A program made the position numbers and the translations under genes. A DNA stretch of 64,000 bases from Asanoa siamensis (GTDB lineage: Bacteria; Actinomycetota; Actinomycetes; Mycobacteriales; Micromonosporaceae). The stretch lies in NCBI RefSeq assembly GCF_016862555.1, contig NZ_BONE01000031.1, forward strand, positions 1 through 64,000. The letters are read 5' to 3'. This document shows positions 44,107 to 53,325 of the stretch, piece by piece. The notes beneath the pieces were generated by a model. It saw nothing but the letters and a program-made list of their open reading frames with translations, did no database searches and was not told the DNA's origin. Every line of letters begins with the position of its first letter. Position 1 is the first letter of the stretch.

Positions 44107-44142
44107 GTTCGCATAGTAATAGAACAAGTGGCTCTACGCCAA
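44106..44142 (-). promoter_or_regulatory. Leaderless GntR promoter with overlapping operator
   Basis: On the minus strand TTGGCG (44142-44137), an 18-bp spacer and TACTAT (44118-44113) lead to the ATG at 44106. The palindrome TGTTC-N11-GAACA occupies 44106-44126. Repressor bound there would cover the -10 element and the first coding base. Confidence 0.65.
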
Positions 44143-44174
44143 CCGAGCGGGTCGCAGCCACCACTGCGTACAGT

Positions 44175-45005
44175 GTGTCGGTGGCGGATTTACGGCAGCG
44201 GATCCTCGCGGACCTCGGCGTCCGGGCGACGATCGTTCCCAAGGTCGAGATCCGGCAGCGGGTCACCTTCCTCAAGGACTACCTGCGGTCGACCCCGGCC
44301 CGGGGCTTCGTGCTCGGGGTCAGCGGCGGCCAGGACAGCACCTTGACGGGCCGGCTCTGCCAGCTCGCCGCCGAGGAGGTGCGCGCGGAGGGCGGCGACG
44401 CCGTGTTCGTCGCGGTGCGGCTGCCCTACGGCGTGCAGGCCGACGAGGACGACGCGCAGACCGCGCTGGGGTTCATCCGGCCCGATCGCGCGGTCGTGGC
44501 CAACGTCAAGCCGGCCACCGACGACGTCGCGACCGAGGCGGCGCGGGCGCTGGGCCAGGCCGGGCTGCGGGACCTCGTCCGCGGCAACGTCAAGGCCCGC
44601 GAGCGCATGGTCGTCCAGTACGCCATCGCCGGGGAGCTGAACCTGCTCGTCGTCGGCACCGACCACGCGGCCGAGGCGGTGACGGGCTTCTTCACCAAGT
44701 ACGGCGACGGCGGCGTCGACCTGACCCCGCTGACCGGCCTGACCAAGCGCCAGGGCGCGGCCCTGCTCCAGGAGCTCGGCGCCCCGCCCAGCGCCTGGGA
44801 GAAGGTGCCCACCGCCGACCTCGAGGACGACCGGCCCGCCCTGCCCGACGAGGTGGCGCTCGGGCTGACCTACGCCCAGATCGACGACTACCTCGAGGGT
44901 GTCGAGGTCGCGCCGGAGATAGCGGCGAAGGTCGAGTCGGTCTACCTGGCGACCCGGCACAAGCGCGCGGTCCCCGCGACCCCGCTCGACGACTGGTGGC
45001 GCTGA
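44175..45005 (+). CDS. nadE: NH3-dependent NAD synthetase
   Basis: The 276-residue protein has the PP-loop motif GVSGGQDST (about residue 44) and the NAD synthetase segments [55 protein letters not shown] and [12 protein letters not shown]. The length is that of the bacterial ammonia-dependent enzyme without a glutaminase domain. It makes NAD from nicotinate adenine dinucleotide, ATP and ammonia in the cytoplasm. The start is at GTG 44175 or GTG 44181. It is divergent from the GntR/DUF1648 pair. Confidence 0.93.
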   Translation: MSVADLRQRILADLGVRATIVPKVEIRQRVTFLKDYLRSTPARGFVLGVSGGQDSTLTGRLCQLAAEEVRAEGGDAVFVAVRLPYGVQADEDDAQTALGFIRPDRAVVANVKPATDDVATEAARALGQAGLRDLVRGNVKARERMVVQYAIAGELNLLVVGTDHAAEAVTGFFTKYGDGGVDLTPLTGLTKRQGAALLQELGAPPSAWEKVPTADLEDDRPALPDEVALGLTYAQIDDYLEGVEVAPEIAAKVESVYLATRHKRAVPATPLDDWWR

Positions 45006-45020
45006 CCCGGGCCGTCAGCG
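45000..45020. terminator. Short hairpin holding both stop codons (nadE/tctC)
   Basis: CGCTGAC (45000-45006) and GTCAGCG (45014-45020) pair around a 7-base loop. The stops of nadE and of the convergent binding protein lie in the two arms. A 7-bp stem without T-tract is modest. Confidence 0.4.
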
Positions 45021-45974
45021 GGCGATGCCGAGGTCCGTCAACGTACGCGAGCGCAGGCTGTCGGCCTCGCGCAGGAACGCGCCGAAGTCCGCGCCCGGCA
45101 GGTAGGCGTCGGTCCAGCGGTTGCGCGCCACCGTGTCACCCCAGGCCGGTGCCGCCCGCAGGCCGTCGGCGATGCCCAGCAGCGCTCGCTCGTCGGCATC
45201 ACCCAGCCCCGGCGGCGCCACCAGCCCGCGCCAGTTGAGGAACACGACGTCGACGCCCGCCTCCCGCAGCGTCGGCGCGTCCACCCCGGGCGTACGGGCG
45301 GCGCCCGTCACCGCGAGGACCCGCAGCTGGCCCGAGACGATCTGCTGGACGTACTCGCCGAGGCTGGACACCGCGACCGCCACCCGGCCCGCGAGCGCCG
45401 CCGCCAGCAGGGTCCCGCCGCCGTCGTACCGGACGTAGCGGACCGACCGCGGCGGGATCCCGAGCGCCCGCGCGACCAGCATCGGCGCGAGGTGGTCCGG
45501 CCCGCCGGTGGTGGAGCCGCCGCCCACGGCCAGCGTCGACGGCGCCGCGCGCCAGGCGGCCACGAGGTCGGCGAGCGTCCGCAGTGGAGAGTCGCGGGTC
45601 ACCACGAACGCCTCGGGCTCCTCGACCAGCCGGGCGACCGGCGTGACGTCCGCGAGCGTCGGCGCGCCGGGCAGGGTGTGCTGGGCACCGACGAGCCCGA
45701 GCCCCATCAGCATGAGCATCGCGCCGTTGCCCCGCTCGTACACGAGCCGCTGGAGGCCCACCGCGCCGCCGGCGCCGGGCAGGTGGAAGATCTCGATGCC
45801 CCGCGCCACCCCGCTGACCTCGAGCGCGGTGCCGACCGCCCGCGCCGTCACGTCGTAGCCGCTGCCGGGCGCGTTGGGCACCATGAGCCGCAACGGCGGC
45901 GGAGCCGCCCGGTCGCACCCGGCCAGGGCGGCTACCGAGGCGGCGAGGAGCGTCCGGCGGCGCACGCCCACCAT
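45015..45974 (-). CDS. tctC: TctC-like binding lipoprotein (second of operon)
   Basis: The 319-residue lipoprotein has a lipobox LAGC (Cys20) and the TctC/Bug fold (LRLMVPNAPGSGYDVTARAV, GGGSTTGGPDHLAPMLVARA, VVFLNWRGLVAPPGLGDADE). It captures di- or tricarboxylates outside the cell. It lies two bases after tctA, at the end of an operon that already starts with another TctC, so the transporter has two binding proteins, perhaps for different substrates. The two share the fold and the LNWRG block but differ in most positions. Confidence 0.88.
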   Translation of the reverse strand: MVGVRRRTLLAASVAALAGCDRAAPPPLRLMVPNAPGSGYDVTARAVGTALEVSGVARGIEIFHLPGAGGAVGLQRLVYERGNGAMLMLMGLGLVGAQHTLPGAPTLADVTPVARLVEEPEAFVVTRDSPLRTLADLVAAWRAAPSTLAVGGGSTTGGPDHLAPMLVARALGIPPRSVRYVRYDGGGTLLAAALAGRVAVAVSSLGEYVQQIVSGQLRVLAVTGAARTPGVDAPTLREAGVDVVFLNWRGLVAPPGLGDADERALLGIADGLRAAPAWGDTVARNRWTDAYLPGADFGAFLREADSLRSRTLTDLGIAR

Positions 45975-45976
45975 CC

Positions 45977-47509
45977 TCAGTCCTCGCCCGTGACCACCGC
46001 CAGCCGGTCCGCCCGCCGACCGCGGAACAGCTTGGGCAGGTGCGGCAGGGCGAGCGCGGCCACGGCGAGCAGCAGCAGCGCGAGCGTCAGCGGCCGGGTC
46101 ACGAAGATCGACAGGTCGCCGTCGGCGAGCAGCAGCGCGCGCCGGAACTGGGTCTCCATCAGCGGTCCCAGGATCAGCCCGAGGATGGCGGGCGCGATCG
46201 GGAAGTCCAGGTGCCGCATGAGCATGGCGACCAGGCCGATGCCGTACGCGAGCAGCACGTCGACGATGTTCCCGGACACCGCGTACACGCCCAGCGTGGC
46301 GAACACGAGGATGCCGGCGTAGAGCAGCGGCCGCGGCACCTGCAGCACCTTCACCCACAGCCGGATGAGCGGGAGGTTGAGCGCGAGCAGCAGCACGTTG
46401 CCGACGAACAGCGACGCGATCAGCGCCCAGACCAGACTGCTCTGGGTCTGGAAGAGCTGCGGGCCCGGGGAGAGGTTGAAGTAGCTGAACGCGGCCAGCA
46501 TGACCGCGGCGGTGGCGGAGGTCGGAATGCCGAGGGTCAGCAGCGGTACGAGCACCCCGGAGAACGACGCGTTGTTGGCCGCCTCGGGGCCGGCGACGCC
46601 CTCGATCGCGCCCCGGCCGAACTCGTCCTTGTTCTTGGCGCGCCGCTTCTCGTACATGTAGGACAGGAACGTGGGCAGTTCCGCGCCGCCCGACGGCAGC
46701 GCGCCGAACGGGAAACCGAGCGCGGTGCCGCGCAGCCACGGGCGCCAGGACCGGGCCCAGTCGGCGCGGGAGAGCCAGGCGAAGCCCGTCGCCGGCTCCA
46801 GCGGCACCGGCTTCTCGGGCAGGTCCCGCAGGCGCGAGGCGATGAACAGCGCCTCGCCGACCGCGAACAGGCCGACGATCACGACCACCACGTCGATGCC
46901 GTCGAGCATCGACGCGACGCCGAAGGTGAAGCGGGCCTGGCCCGTCAGCGCGTCGATCCCGACGACACCGAGGAACAGCCCGAACGTCAGCGACATCAGG
47001 CCGCGGACGAGCGACGCACCGACCACCGCGGTGACGGTGACCATCGCGAGCAGCGCCAGCGCGAAGTAGTCCGAGGCGCGGAACGACACCGCCAGCCGGG
47101 CCATCGGCTCGGTCACGAACGTGAGCAGGACGGTCGTGATGATCGCGGCGACGAACGAGCCGATCGCGGCCGTGGCGAGCGCGGCGCGGGCCCGGCCGCG
47201 CCGGGCCATCTGGTAGCCCTCGATCGAGGTCGCCACCGAGGCGGACTCGCCGGGCGTGTTGAGCAGGATCGAGGTGGTGGAGCCGCCGTACATGGCGCCG
47301 TAGTAGATGCCGGCGAACATGATCAGGGTGCCGGTCGGGTCGTCCAACTCGAGCGCGACGGGCAGCAGCAGCGCGATGGTCAGGGCCGGGCCGATGCCGG
47401 GCAGCATGCCGACCAGGGTGCCGACGGTGACACCGATGGCCGCGTACAACAGGTTCTGCGGCGTCAGCACCGTGCCGAAGCCGTCGACGAGGTCGGCGAA
47501 CGCGTTCAC
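45977..47509 (-). CDS. tctA: Tripartite tricarboxylate transporter large membrane subunit
   Basis: The 510-residue protein has about twelve membrane helices and the TctA motifs [40 protein letters not shown] (with TPGESASV after it) and [20 protein letters not shown]. TctA forms the transport pore. GTG 47509 overlaps the tctB stop by 4 bp. Confidence 0.94.
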   Translation of the reverse strand: MNAFADLVDGFGTVLTPQNLLYAAIGVTVGTLVGMLPGIGPALTIALLLPVALELDDPTGTLIMFAGIYYGAMYGGSTTSILLNTPGESASVATSIEGYQMARRGRARAALATAAIGSFVAAIITTVLLTFVTEPMARLAVSFRASDYFALALLAMVTVTAVVGASLVRGLMSLTFGLFLGVVGIDALTGQARFTFGVASMLDGIDVVVVIVGLFAVGEALFIASRLRDLPEKPVPLEPATGFAWLSRADWARSWRPWLRGTALGFPFGALPSGGAELPTFLSYMYEKRRAKNKDEFGRGAIEGVAGPEAANNASFSGVLVPLLTLGIPTSATAAVMLAAFSYFNLSPGPQLFQTQSSLVWALIASLFVGNVLLLALNLPLIRLWVKVLQVPRPLLYAGILVFATLGVYAVSGNIVDVLLAYGIGLVAMLMRHLDFPIAPAILGLILGPLMETQFRRALLLADGDLSIFVTRPLTLALLLLAVAALALPHLPKLFRGRRADRLAVVTGED

Positions 47510-48012
47510 AGCGGCAGCACCCCCGCCGGAAGCACGATGCCGAGCAGCTTGGTGAAGGCGAGGTAGACGGTCAGGGAGAGCGCGAGACCGACGATCGCGT
47601 CACGGGCGATCACCTCGCGGAACGGACGGGTGGAGAGCAACTGTGCCGCTCCGATGTAGAACGCGAGGGTGGCGAGCACGTAGCCGACCGCCGTGTACTT
47701 CAGGACGAACGCGTACGTGACGAGCAGCGCCAGCAACAGGAGCGGCGCCCGCCAGGCGGGGCGGGGTCCGTCGTCGGTCGCCGGGGTCCGGCGGCGCCAG
47801 GCGACGACCTGGGTGCCGAGATAGAGGCCGGCCACGACCACCCACAGCCCGGTGACCACGAGCGGTGCGAACGTCGGCCCGCCCAGCGTGACGCCGCGGT
47901 CGGCGCCGACGACCAGCGCCCGCGCGAACAGCGCCAGCCCGGCCGCGACGAGGACCACGCCGGCGGCGAGCCCGGCCAGCGGGCTCGCCTCCGGCCGACC
48001 TGGTTCGGTCAC
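47506..48012 (-). CDS. tctB: Tripartite tricarboxylate transporter small membrane subunit
   Basis: The 168-residue protein has four predicted helices ([80 protein letters not shown]), including the typical TctB ending [12 protein letters not shown] 48012 overlaps the stop of the first binding-protein gene, and its stop overlaps tctA. Confidence 0.88.
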   Translation of the reverse strand: MTEPGRPEASPLAGLAAGVVLVAAGLALFARALVVGADRGVTLGGPTFAPLVVTGLWVVVAGLYLGTQVVAWRRRTPATDDGPRPAWRAPLLLLALLVTYAFVLKYTAVGYVLATLAFYIGAAQLLSTRPFREVIARDAIVGLALSLTVYLAFTKLLGIVLPAGVLPL

Positions 48013-49031
48013 TGGCCAAGCCCGATCTCGGCGAGAACCGAGGTGATCCGGGTGCTCTCGGACTCGAAGTACGCCTTCGCCTCGTCGCCGGACTTGTAGA
48101 AGTCCTGCCACTTCTTCTCGGCGAGCGCCTGCTTCCACGCGTCGGAGGCGTGCAGCTTGTCGACCAGCCCGATCACCGCGGTCCGGTCGGCGTCGCTGAT
48201 CCCGGGCGGTGCCACGACGCCGCGCCAGTTCAGCAGTTCCACCTCGTACCCGGCGTCCTTGATCGTCGGGGTGGGCGTGCCGGCCCCGACGTCCTCCGGC
48301 GCCGCGCCGGAGACGGCCAGCGCCCGCAGGTCGCCGGCCTTGACCAGGTCGGCGAACTCGCTGGCACCGGAGACCCCGACCGAGATGTCGCCGGAGAGCA
48401 GCGCGGCCTTGGCCTCACCGCCGCCCGAGTAGGCCACGTACTGCTTCGCCACCGTCTTCGCGTCGGCGCCGGCCGCCTTGGCCAGCAGCCCGACGAGGAT
48501 GTGGTCGGTGCCGCCGGCCGAGCCGCCGCCCCATTTCACCGCGGTCGGGTCGGCCTTGGCGGCGTCCAGGAGATCCTTCAGGCTCTGGTACGGCGAGTCG
48601 GCGCGCACGACGACGACCTCGGACTCGGAGGTCAGCGTCGCGATCGGCGTCGTCCCGGTCAGGTTCACCTGCGACTTGTTGGTGACGACGCCACCGATCA
48701 TCACGAGGCCGGTGATCATGAGCTGGTGGGCGTTGCCGGAGTGGCTGCTGACGAGCTCGGCCAGGCCGATCGTGCCGGCGGCACCGTTGACGTTGCGCAC
48801 CTCCGCCGACTGTCCGTTGAGGAGGCTCGCGTCCTGCAACGCCTTCTGCATCGAGCGGGCGGTGGTGTCCCACCCGCCACCGGCGGCCGCCGGCGCCATG
48901 ATCTGCAACGTCTTGCTCGGGTACGCCGCGGCGGCCGGCTCCTCCTTCCCACCGACCGACTGCTCCGCGCAACCGGCCGCGCCGAGGACGAGCGCGGACA
49001 CCGCTATGCCGAGGAACCTTCTGCGCATCAT
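48009..49031 (-). CDS. tctC: TctC-like binding lipoprotein (first of operon)
   Basis: The 340-residue lipoprotein begins with two Met codons (ATG 49031 used; GGAGCG eight bases upstream) and a lipobox AAGC (Cys21). The Bug/TctC fold is clear: LQIMAPAAAGGGWDTTARSM, NVNGAAGTIGLAELV, WGGGSAGGTDHILVGLLAKA and ELLNWRGVVAPPGISDADR. It is the first gene of the tct operon and divergent from a CitA/DcuS-type histidine kinase, whose response regulator probably activates this promoter when the substrate is present. Confidence 0.92.
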   Translation of the reverse strand: MMRRRFLGIAVSALVLGAAGCAEQSVGGKEEPAAAAYPSKTLQIMAPAAAGGGWDTTARSMQKALQDASLLNGQSAEVRNVNGAAGTIGLAELVSSHSGNAHQLMITGLVMIGGVVTNKSQVNLTGTTPIATLTSESEVVVVRADSPYQSLKDLLDAAKADPTAVKWGGGSAGGTDHILVGLLAKAAGADAKTVAKQYVAYSGGGEAKAALLSGDISVGVSGASEFADLVKAGDLRALAVSGAAPEDVGAGTPTPTIKDAGYEVELLNWRGVVAPPGISDADRTAVIGLVDKLHASDAWKQALAEKKWQDFYKSGDEAKAYFESESTRITSVLAEIGLGQ

Positions 49032-49224
49032 GGGGGTGACGCTCCTGTCGCGGAGGGATGGCGGGCGTGCTACCGCGCACCATGCCCGAGCCCGCGGCGG
49101 CGGGTCACGCTTGTGGCCGCACAGGAACTTCTGGTCGTTTCGGTCGCGGCCGACGGAGCCCGCCTTTCGCCGGAACGGCCGGCGAGTACCCTCGGTCGAC
49201 ACACCGGCCGCGAGGAGCAGGCGT

Positions 49225-50763
49225 ATGCGCTGGCAGCTCACCCTCACCCGGCAGCTCCTGCTGTTCCAGCTCGGCATCGTGCTGCTGGTCGTGGCCGCGG
49301 TCGCCGCGGTGTCATTGGCCGGGTCCGCCGCCGCGTTCCGGCGCGAGGAGGGCGGCCGGTTGCGGTCGATCGCGGCGAACCTCGCCGCCAACGAGACGGT
49401 CCGACAAGGTGTCGGCGACCCGCTCTGGCAGGAGCCGCTGGCGGGAGTGGCCGAGACCGCGCGCAGCGTCTCCGGATCCTCCTTCGTCGTGCTGACCGAC
49501 GCGGGCGGGACCCTGCTGACCGGCCCGGACAGCGGTCGCCGGGCTCCGTTGGGCGACAGCTACGGGCTCGCCGGCCGCGGCTGGCTCGGGGTCGTGGACG
49601 ACGGGTCCCGGTTCCTCGTCGCGCACGAGCCGATCCTGGACCCGGGCGACGCCCGCGTGCTGGGCCTGGTGATCGCCGGCAAGGCGTACCCGTCGTGGCC
49701 CGAGCTGATCGCGGCCGCCACCCCGGACCTGCTGACCTACCTGCTGCTCGGGTCCGTGCTCGGCGTCGGCGGCTCCCTGCTGCTGGCCCGCCGCGTGAAG
49801 CGGCAGACGCTCGGGCTCGAGCCGCGCGAGATCGCCGGGCTCGTCGAGCACCGCGAGGCCATGCTGCACGGCATCAAGGAGGGCCTGATGGGCCTGGACA
49901 CCGCCGGCCGGGTGACGCTGGCCAACGACGAGGCGGTCCGGCTGCTCGGGCTGCCACCCGACGCCACGGGCCGCCCGCTGCGGGCGATCGTCGGCGCGCC
50001 GCTGGCCGACCTGCTGACCGGCGGCATCGACGAGCCCGACGCGGTCGTCGTGCAGGACGCCCGGGTGCTGGTGCTCAACCGGATGCCGGTGGTCGTGCGC
50101 GGCACCGCGGTCGGGTCGGTGACGACGCTGCGCGACCAGACCGAGCTGTCCTCGCTGGAGCGTGAGCTGGCCCTGAGCCGCACGGCGACCGACACCCTGC
50201 GGGCGCAGGCCCACGAGTTCACGAACCGGCTCCACACGATCTCCGGGCTGCTCCAGCTCGGCCAGCACGAGGAGGCGGTCACCTTCATCATCAGCGCCGG
50301 TGAGGCCCAGGAGGCCCTGAGCAACGAGGTGCAGTCGCGGATCGCCGACCCGGCCCTGGCCGCGTTGATCATCGCCAAGGCGAGCGTCGCCGCCGAGTTG
50401 CGGGTGAAGCTGGCCGTCCGGGCCGACAGCGGCATCCCCACGCCGCTGGACGACCAGCTCTCGGCCGACCTCGTCACGGTCACCGGCAACCTCGTCGACA
50501 ACGCCATCGACGCGGTGTCGCCGGGCGGGCGCGTCGAGGTGGGTGTCCGCCACGACGGCACGGACCTGGTCGTCACGGTCTGGGACTCGGGCGCCGGCGT
50601 CGGCGGCGACCTCGCCGACCAGGTGGTCCGCAGCGGGTTCACCACCAAGGGCGGCGACGGTCACCGCGGCCTCGGCCTCGCGCTGGTGAGCCGGGTCTGC
50701 GCGGCCCGCGGGGGAGCGGTCACGGTCGACGGGCCGACGTTCACGGCGCGGCTGCGCGCATGA
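49225..50763 (+). CDS. Sensor histidine kinase of the CitA/DcuS family
   Basis: The 512-residue kinase has two membrane helices (about residues 9-32 and 168-188) around an external PAS-like sensor. A cytoplasmic PAS follows (HGIKEGLMGLDTAGRVTLAN), then the phospho-acceptor block AHEFTNRLHTISGLLQLG. The ATPase domain has an N-box (VTGNLVDNAIDAV), GAGVGG and GHRGLGLAL. CitA/DcuS sensors detect citrate or C4-dicarboxylates directly. ATG 49225 has GAGGAG eight bases upstream. It lies divergent from the tct operon, which it most likely controls. Confidence 0.92.
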   Translation: MRWQLTLTRQLLLFQLGIVLLVVAAVAAVSLAGSAAAFRREEGGRLRSIAANLAANETVRQGVGDPLWQEPLAGVAETARSVSGSSFVVLTDAGGTLLTGPDSGRRAPLGDSYGLAGRGWLGVVDDGSRFLVAHEPILDPGDARVLGLVIAGKAYPSWPELIAAATPDLLTYLLLGSVLGVGGSLLLARRVKRQTLGLEPREIAGLVEHREAMLHGIKEGLMGLDTAGRVTLANDEAVRLLGLPPDATGRPLRAIVGAPLADLLTGGIDEPDAVVVQDARVLVLNRMPVVVRGTAVGSVTTLRDQTELSSLERELALSRTATDTLRAQAHEFTNRLHTISGLLQLGQHEEAVTFIISAGEAQEALSNEVQSRIADPALAALIIAKASVAAELRVKLAVRADSGIPTPLDDQLSADLVTVTGNLVDNAIDAVSPGGRVEVGVRHDGTDLVVTVWDSGAGVGGDLADQVVRSGFTTKGGDGHRGLGLALVSRVCAARGGAVTVDGPTFTARLRA

Positions 50764-51434
50764 TCCGGGTGCTGGTCGTCGACGACGACTTCATGGTGGC
50801 CCGGGTGCACACCGGGCTCGTCGAACGCGTGCCCGGGTTCACGGTCGTCGGGGTCGCGCACACGGGCGAGGACGCGCTCGCCGCGGTCGACCGGCTCGGT
50901 CCCGACCTCGTGCTGCTCGACATCTACCTGCCGGACGTCTCCGGGCTGGAGGTGCTGCGCCGGCTGCGGGAGAAGGCCAGCCCCGTCGACGTGCTGGTGG
51001 TGACCGCCTCGCGCGACGCGCAGACCGTCCGCGACGCCCTGCGGGGCGGGGTCGTGCACTACGTGGTCAAGCCGTTCTCGTTCGACACCCTGCGGGCGAG
51101 CCTGGAACGCTACGAGGCGGCGCTGCAAAGGTTCGCCGCGGCGGGCCCGGACACCACGGCGCAGACCGATGTGGACAAGCTGTTCGGCGCGCTGCGGGTG
51201 ACCGACGTGACGCTGCCCAAGGGGCTCAACCCGACCACCGCGGACCTGGTGGTCTCCGTCCTGCGGGACAGCGAGACCGACCTGTCCGCGGCGGAGTGCG
51301 CGGAGCGGGCCGGGCTGTCCCGGGTCAGCACCCGCCGCTATCTCGAATACCTGGCCGGCACGGGCCGCGCGGAGGTGCGGCGGCGGTACGGCGGAACGGG
51401 CCGGCCGGAGCACCGCTACCGCTGGATCCGCTGA
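50760..51434 (+). CDS. Response regulator of the CitB/DcuR family
   Basis: The 224-residue protein has a receiver domain with acidic pocket VVDDD, phospho-acceptor Asp54 (LLDIYLPD), Thr in VVTAS and Lys in VVKPF. The C-terminal region has an unusual helix-turn-helix (LSAAECAERAGLSRVSTRRY) typical of CitB-type regulators. Its ATG overlaps the kinase stop (ATGA). Its target is probably the divergent tct operon. Confidence 0.92.
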   Translation: MIRVLVVDDDFMVARVHTGLVERVPGFTVVGVAHTGEDALAAVDRLGPDLVLLDIYLPDVSGLEVLRRLREKASPVDVLVVTASRDAQTVRDALRGGVVHYVVKPFSFDTLRASLERYEAALQRFAAAGPDTTAQTDVDKLFGALRVTDVTLPKGLNPTTADLVVSVLRDSETDLSAAECAERAGLSRVSTRRYLEYLAGTGRAEVRRRYGGTGRPEHRYRWIR

Positions 51435-51488
51435 CGGGTCCGTCGATATGGGCCGGGTGGCGCGCGGTCTCGGGCCAGAATCGGTCAT

Positions 51489-53222
51489 ATGGCGCGTACG
51501 GTGGCCCAGGCGATGGTCGGCACGCTCAAGGCGTCCGGCGTGCGGCGCGTCTACGGCATCCCCGGTGACTCCCTCAACGGCTTCACCGACGCCCTGCGCC
51601 GCGACGGCGGCCTGGCCTGGGAGCACGTCCGGCACGAGGAGGCGGGCGCGTTCGCCGCGGCCGGCGAGGCGGCGATCACCGGCGAGCTGGCCGTCTGCGC
51701 CGGCAGCTGCGGGCCGGGCAACCTGCACCTGATCAACGGCCTGTACGACGCCAACCGCAGCGGCGTGCCCGTCCTGGCGATCGCGGCCCACATCCCGGCC
51801 GAGGAGATCGGCAGCGACTACTTCCAGGAGACCCACCCGCAGAACCTGTTCGCCGAGTGCAGCGTCTACTGCGAGCTGGCCAGCATCCCGGAGCAGGTGC
51901 CGCGGCTGCTGGAGATGGCGATGCGGGCCGCGCTGCAGCGTCGGGGTGTGGCCGTGCTGGTCGTACCCGGTGAGATCTTCCTCGACGACGCCGTCGGTCG
52001 CTGGCCGACCGCCGTGCGCCGGGCACTCGCCGTCGTGCGGCCGGACGACGCGTCGCTGGCCGCGGCCGCCGAGGTGCTCAACCGGGCGCAGCGGCCGACC
52101 ATCCTGGCCGGCGCGGGCTGTGCCGGCGCGCACGAGCAGGTCATCGCCGTCGCCGGCGCGCTGAAGGCACCGGTGCTGCACGCGATGCGGGGCAAGGAGC
52201 ACGTCGAGCACGACAACCCGTACGACGTCGGCATGACCGGGCTCATCGGGTTCAGCTCCGGCTACCGGGCGATGGAGCACTGCGACGCCCTGCTCATGCT
52301 CGGCACCGACTTCCCGTACCGGCCGTTCTATCCGGAGGACGTGCCCGTGGTCCAGGTCGACGTGCGCGGCGAGCGCATCGGCCGCCGCGTGCCCGTCCGG
52401 GTGCCGCTGGTCGGCACGGTCCGCGACACCGTCGACGCGCTGCTCCCGCTGCTCACCCCGAAGGCGGACACGGCCCACCTGGACCGGATGACCGCCCACT
52501 ACCGCCGCGCCCGGGCGCGCCTCGACCGCCTGGCCGAGCCCAGCCGCGGCGACCGCCCGCTGCACCCGCAGCACGTCGCCGCGACGATCGACCGGCTGGC
52601 CGCCGACGACGCGGTGTTCACCACCGACGTCGGCACCCCGTGCATCTGGGCCGCGCGCTACCTGCACATGAACGGCCGGCGCCGGCTGATCGGCTCGTTC
52701 AACCACGGCAGCATGGCCAACGCGCTTCCACAGGCGATGGGCGCCCAGGCCGTCGACCGCGGCCGGCAGGTGGTCGCCCTCTCCGGCGACGGCGGGCTCG
52801 CGATGCTCCTCGGCGAGTTGCTGACGCTGCGCCAGCAACGGCTCCCGGTCAAGGTCGTGGTGTTCAACAACGGCGCGCTGTCGTTCGTGGAGCTGGAGAT
52901 GAAGGCGGCGGGCATCGTCACGTACGCGACGGAGCTCTCGGACCCGGACTTCGGCGCGATCGCCGCGGCGGCCGGCCTGTTCGGGGCGCGGGTCGAGCGG
53001 GCAGACCAGCTCGAGTCCGCGCTGTCGGAGGCGTTCGCGTTCGACGGGCCGGCGCTGGTCGAGGTGCGCACGGCGCGGCAGGAGCTGTCGCTGCCGCCCA
53101 AGCTCACCTATGGACAGATCAAGGGCTTCACGCTGTACGCGACGCGCACCATCCTGTCCGGCAACGCCGACGAGATCGTCGAACTGGCCCACACGAACCT
53201 GCGCCAGCTCGACCTGGAATAG
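51489..53222 (+). CDS. poxB: TPP-dependent pyruvate dehydrogenase (quinone), PoxB-like
   Basis: The 577-residue protein has the three domains of the POX/ALS group. The N-terminal PYR domain carries the catalytic Glu (VRHEEAGAFAAAGEAAITGE). A central FAD/NAD-like domain follows (RPTILAGAGCAGAHEQVIAV). The C-terminal PP domain has the TPP motif GDGGLAMLLGELLTLRQQ and FNNGALSFVELEM. The length and the PHPQNLF and FTTDVGTPCIWAAR blocks fit pyruvate:quinone oxidoreductase, which makes acetate and CO2 at the membrane surface. It lies 54 bases after the response regulator gene and may belong to the same regulon of organic-acid metabolism. Confidence 0.88.
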   Translation: MARTVAQAMVGTLKASGVRRVYGIPGDSLNGFTDALRRDGGLAWEHVRHEEAGAFAAAGEAAITGELAVCAGSCGPGNLHLINGLYDANRSGVPVLAIAAHIPAEEIGSDYFQETHPQNLFAECSVYCELASIPEQVPRLLEMAMRAALQRRGVAVLVVPGEIFLDDAVGRWPTAVRRALAVVRPDDASLAAAAEVLNRAQRPTILAGAGCAGAHEQVIAVAGALKAPVLHAMRGKEHVEHDNPYDVGMTGLIGFSSGYRAMEHCDALLMLGTDFPYRPFYPEDVPVVQVDVRGERIGRRVPVRVPLVGTVRDTVDALLPLLTPKADTAHLDRMTAHYRRARARLDRLAEPSRGDRPLHPQHVAATIDRLAADDAVFTTDVGTPCIWAARYLHMNGRRRLIGSFNHGSMANALPQAMGAQAVDRGRQVVALSGDGGLAMLLGELLTLRQQRLPVKVVVFNNGALSFVELEMKAAGIVTYATELSDPDFGAIAAAAGLFGARVERADQLESALSEAFAFDGPALVEVRTARQELSLPPKLTYGQIKGFTLYATRTILSGNADEIVELAHTNLRQLDLE

Positions 53223-53325
53223 TCGTTCACCCCGGACGCCTTAATTGTCGTATGACAAGAAATGGTTTCGATTGATCCATGTCCACCCCTAGACTCACGG
53301 GCCTGAGATCACGGGGGAGGGCGCC

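Noticed and set aside
46040-47566. 508-codon plus-strand frame opposite tctA
   Set aside because: The sequence is an antisense shadow dominated by Gln, Arg, Glu, His and Asp; tctA on the other strand has all family motifs.
50661-53192. 843-codon minus-strand frame opposite the response regulator and PoxB genes
   Set aside because: It is an antisense shadow spanning two real genes and the gap between them, with no recognisable domain.
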